Assembly: GCA_005765155.1 (NCBI GenBank)
Contig: VCCP01000004.1
Location: forward strand, 124,001-188,000
DNA: 64,000 nucleotides
Direction of reading: 5' to 3'
Origin: Zelopaecilomyces penicillatus
Lineage: Eukaryota; Ascomycota; Sordariomycetes; Hypocreales; Pseudodiploosporaceae
Position numbers and translations under genes: made by a program. Numbering within the stretch: position 1 is the first letter of the stretch; the number at the start of each line of letters is the position of its first letter. The notes beneath the pieces were generated by a model, which did no database searches, had not been told where the DNA came from, and saw only the letters and a list, made by a program, of their open reading frames with translations. Below are positions 60,254 through 64,000 of the stretch, one piece after another.

Positions 60254-62002
60254 TCAGATTCTTTTAGTAGAGTCATGATCTAAACTTAGAGGCTGTATTC
60301 GGATCTTGAACCCTGGCTTTGGTTTGACAGTAATAAAACCAGAGGCATCCGGTATCTTACTCTCAATGGCTTCAAAGCTAAATTGAAGAATTATCGTTGC
60401 GATCACTCGCTTGATCTCCGCTACAGCGAGAGATTTTCCAAGACAACCTCTTGGTCCGTGCAGGAAAGTTTCCATGCAGTATGGTGACGGTGAACCTCCA
60501 AGAAGATTCTTTGTTGGTCCGTCGGTCGTCTCAGTGATCCATCTAGATGGATTAAAATCCAGAGCAGTCTCCCCCCAAAATTCGGGTGATTTGTTTATAG
60601 CTTCTGCAACTATAGCAACATAGGTTCCAGCTGGTATTTTTTCCCCTCCTATGGACGTGTCTCTAATGGACTTGCGTAGTGTCAAAGGAATTGTAGGACG
60701 CAGGCGGAATGCCTCATTGCAAACAGCGTTTAAAAGAAGTAAGTCATCAATTTTATTCTCTGAGTTTAAATCTCCGACTGTCATTTTTGCCGCAATCTCT
60801 TGTCGAAGATTTCGTTGTATGTCCTGATGAATTGCGAGTTCATCAATTATCCAGGAAATTGTGCCCGCGGTGGACTCGTGACTGTGTTTCGATGTGGTGT
60901 TAGTCTCAACACAGCAAGAAGCCCGAGTGATGTTCATACCCAGCAGCCAAAATGATAAGAACTTGCTCAACGCATTGTTCAGAGTTGAATTCCCCAGTTC
61001 GCACAAGTTGTGTTAGGAAATCTAGCCCAGTCTCCCGGTCTTTCGATACGTCTTGTTGTAATCTTTCATCAGCCAACCTTTGAACAATCTTTCGTACTGA
61101 CTCGTATGCTTGATCCATTTGCTTGTCGATAGCAGAGGGAAACAACGACACCATCCATTTCGGTGCTGAATTGTGCCACATAAACTGCGCCTTTTTGCCA
61201 TCGGGATTGGAAAAGATTGTCTGATACGCTGCAAATATCTCACTTTCATCGTCATCAATAATGTTGAAGTCCATACCAAGCCCAACAATACATGCCACAT
61301 CCAGCGCCACTCGACTAGCCCAGTCAGAAATGTCAATTGTGTCTTGTACTTGGCAATGATTCAACAACTGCTGCGACAAAGCTTTGGCCTTGGACGTTAA
61401 CAAAGGTTTCAGATCATCGACTCTGCGTTGGTGGAATACTGGTCCCACAAGTCGGCGGTGATGCTTATGGGTGTCCCCTTCGTCAATGATCAAGCCTTGA
61501 CCAATAAACCTCTTGGTATACTCCCGAAAGGCGCTGGCCTTCTCGAAATCATAGGCAAATGTGAGAAGAACATCCTTCAAACCCTTTACATCCGTGACCA
61601 CCACATATTCTGCGCCAAGAATACCACGGAAATAAATCAGCCCGCTATTGGGGATATCCCGAACCCAAGCTAATATCTGAGATCCAATTGGTTCATCAAA
61701 TATAGCATTGGAATGCCCGAGAAGGAAGTTGCTCGTCTAAATGATAGTACTAGATTAATAAGTCAAGGTTTTCAAATATTTGACTGGGGATTCATTCTGA
61801 CCTTGGGACCTGGCAGGTGGCGTAAGGCGCTGAACTTTGGCGTAGCCCAAGATCTCCATAATATGATCATGGAGAGACTGAGAATAAAGGAGCCAGACCA
61901 GATAACCATAGCACTTAAATTGGGGCTCAACTTTCGCCAGGAGAGACATAATATTGTCAATAGCCATAGCACCTGAAAAGTGAGAGAAACGCGTTTTGGC
62001 AT
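60254..62002 (-). CDS. Cytochrome P450 monooxygenase near the right edge
   Basis: Three exons on the minus strand: 62002-61802, 61736-60940 and 60881-60254, 541 residues; starting at the later ATG (61909) gives 510. Intron 1 (61801-61737) rejoins 'RHLPGPK|TSNFLLGHSN'. Intron 2 (60939-60882, 58 nt, with a CTAAC branch site) rejoins 'LIILAAG|HESTAGTISW', the I-helix; without splicing the frame stops. The N-terminus carries a membrane anchor (MVIWSGSFILSLSMIILW); the longer start adds a second hydrophobic segment. The ExxR motif is 'EAFR', and the heme loop 'FLHGPRGCLGKSLA' holds the Cys ligand (residue 479, or 448 with the short start). Complete and probably active at the ER. It differs clearly from the P450 at 19482. 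Divergent from the acyltransferase at 62744. Confidence 0.92.
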
Positions 62003-62743
62003 TGTAAATGATATTTATAGGTAGCAATTCACAATGTTATAACGAAACAAACTTTAAAGTGAAGAGGGGCATCCTTACTTATAGCTTATTCTGTTTTATA
62101 TCTAGTGGAAGCACAGGATGTCATAGCTAAATCATCCACTGTATATACCCCTTTAATAGCTCTAAGATAGCTCCCAAGTATCCATGTCACTGTTTGCTAT
62201 TTTAATTTATGTCTAGGTATGTATACATACCCAAAATATCTAAGTATATATATGTCTAACTATATATGGTTGATGTTTGTTATAAACCCTGTAGAATTAC
62301 ATAAGGGCTGACTGATGAATATTAAAAGGAATATGAATGAAACATTAATAGAACTGGAAATAATTATTAGTGGATAAAATATTTAAAATGGAGCTATTCC
62401 GAGTCATGCCAAACAACACAGTCTCACTATTTTAGATACTTAGACTAGGAATACTAACTACATTAGCATCTTAGAGACATTACCCCGCAGGAAACCGGGC
62501 ATGTAAGTCCGTACTTGATACTACACTAGTATTTCTTGTTTATGCATTTAAATTAGTTGGATTTTATTATTCAGCAGATTGGTTAGGTACATCCTATAAT
62601 ATAACAAGTCACTTGTATAATAATACTAAGCGAAGTAGATTAAAGTGTTATTTAATCCAACCTATACTATATAAATCTCGTCATATCCTCTCCATCATCT
62701 TTTTCTTTAAGGGGAGAAGAGAAAGGTTTTATAATCAGATAAA
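62003..62743. promoter_or_regulatory. Shared divergent promoter region
   Basis: About 740 bp between the starts of the P450 (minus) and the acyltransferase (plus), without a gene. Divergent pairs with short shared spacers are common for co-regulated fungal cluster genes; no specific factor site was identified. Confidence 0.5.
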
Positions 62744-64000
62744 ATGTGGCAATCACTCTGTGTTCTTGCATGCCCAGCGGTGCCATTATTCGGCCTTTAT
62801 TTATCTGATATAACTTATACCAATAATGTGCGCAGGCTAGCCACTTGCTGTCTCACAATCGCCGCTGCGGTTACTACCATCTCCTACGCAAATATTGAGA
62901 ACCCAATGCTCGCGTATTTAATTGGGCTTTTGTGGCCATGGATTGCATTTCGAACGTTCACATTGTTCTGGATTCACGAACCTAGAAAACAATTTATTAC
63001 ACTCAGGGTCGTCAGGACCCCACTCAACGACACGCTTACCACAACATGGCAAAGTTATCAACATACTACGGGATTCACAAGAGCGTTTTGGGTAGCAGAT
63101 TTATTTTTGGACTTTCGAGCTGTCAACTGGTGTTACTCTGCAAACGACGGAACCCCTTGCAAGTTGCATCTCGAAAAAGTACAGAAGAAAGTCCAAACAA
63201 TTCCGCGTCACACCTCACAATTCCTTATCATCTTCGCCAGAGTGATGCTACGATTGAGTCTAAATCTCATCGTACTCGATATAATGCAAGTAAGCATAAT
63301 CCCTTATTTTAGGTCCATCCTAAATAAAGGTGGAATAGCTAGTGCTACTGGAAATGTTCTGAAACAACCATGGCATTTCACCACTATCCAAATGTTTGCG
63401 GCTATAATATCATCAATAGCGCTGGTAGATTTGGTATATACCAACTCCCGCCTATTCTCTGTCATACTCTCCCTTATGGGATCCAGCAGGTTTCTTGGAG
63501 ATATTACACAACCAAGTCCCTGGGGTAGTATTACTTCAATTTTTGAACTTGGTATAGGAGGTAAGTAATTGCTTTCACTCCTTTTAGAGTTGTTAATTAA
63601 CTTTCGAAGGATTCTGGGCCGAGTTCTGGCATGATTATTTTCAGCATGGATTTCGTTTGCTTTCAAGATACCTAAGCCGGCGACTAGTGGGCCGCTATCC
63701 AAAACATCTGATACAGCTGTATCAACTCTCAGTTGTTTTTCTACTCTCTGGTATTATGCACATGTGCGGTTCTGTCATGCTTCCTAGTAGCACAAACCCG
63801 CTGAACGAACTTGTGTTCTTCTTGATACAGCCACCCGGTATCTTATGTCTTGGGCTGGTCAATAAAGCTCTGAGGAGAAAGACGAAAGACTCACTGTCTC
63901 GCTATACACTGAATACGATGGGATGTTATCTATGGTTGCATTTAACCCTCCCGCTTTTGATAGACGATCAAATACGTGGGGGATTCTGGGCACGCCGACT
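62744..64000 (+). CDS. Wax-synthase-like membrane O-acyltransferase (3' end outside window)
   Basis: Exon 1 is 62744-63560; the intron 63561-63609 (49 nt, phase 1) joins 'ELGIG|GFWAEFWHDYFQHGF'; exon 2 runs past 64000. About 400 residues are visible. There are several hydrophobic helices (YLIGLLWPWIAFRTF, IFARVMLRLSLNLIVL). The 'FWAEFWHDYFQHGFR' block and 'LLSGIMHMCG' with a central His match the wax-synthase/MBOAT-like acyltransferases found in fungal terpenoid and meroterpenoid clusters, where they acetylate hydroxyls. That role here is inferred. The intron hides the FW..WH motif from a simple ORF scan, because the first frame ends at 63568. Confidence 0.85.

Noticed and set aside
1..64000. 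tRNA or rRNA genes
   Set aside because: Looked for cloverleaf-like A and B box patterns by eye and found none that hold; a dedicated tRNA scan would settle it.

Overview
The window reads as nuclear DNA of a filamentous ascomycete, probably Sordariomycetes and perhaps Hypocreales (inferred, not proven). Genes carry short introns of about 50-90 nt with GT..AG ends. The repertoire is fungal: a group VI hybrid histidine kinase, a fungalysin, microsomal P450s, a CSC1-type channel and small secreted peptides. An 18 kb block is extremely AT-rich and holds transposons that appear to have decayed by transitions, the mark of repeat-induced point mutation (RIP).

Left arm (1-17.4 kb): a truncated SET-domain protein with a signal peptide (minus), a divergently transcribed Mpv17/PMP22 membrane protein, a secreted protein ending in a Gly-Lys repeat tail, about 5 kb without a convincing gene, a Sln1-type osmosensor kinase, and a secreted M36 metalloprotease.

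Accessory arm (17.4-30 kb): a SAM-dependent methyltransferase, an intact P450, and a diverged second copy of the P450 region. In the second copy the P450 is a wreck, while the neighbouring aminoglycoside-nucleotidyltransferase-like gene is intact; in the first copy the state is reversed. Then comes a 1.18 kb element with 35 bp terminal inverted repeats and a 5 bp target duplication. It contains inverted minisatellite arms around a telomere-like CCCTAA patch. A fatty-acyl-CoA-reductase-like gene with an unusual active-site spacing and an unrecognised three-exon secreted protein follow.

Middle (30.9-40 kb): a six-exon CSC1/OSCA/TMEM63-family channel (minus), a 4.4 kb gene-free stretch, and a convergent pair of small secreted-protein loci. 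One is frameshifted; the other encodes a 64-residue four-cysteine peptide.

AT-rich block (about 40.6-58.4 kb): the best preserved resident is a Ty1/copia retrotransposon on the minus strand (42.17-48.50 kb) with 475 bp LTRs, a half-initiator-tRNA type primer site, a polypurine tract, and a 1,586-codon Gag-Pol frame that keeps its phase but has in-frame stops. To its right are nested fragments of the same family and four copies of a roughly 400 bp repeat; two of these carry an LTR at the same internal position and two are empty. The remaining AT-rich sequence is too degraded to name.

Right edge (60.2-64 kb): a P450 and a wax-synthase-like membrane O-acyltransferase are transcribed divergently from a shared 740 bp spacer, which suggests the edge of a secondary-metabolite cluster. 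The acyltransferase runs off the window.

All similarities come from reading motifs; no database search was run.
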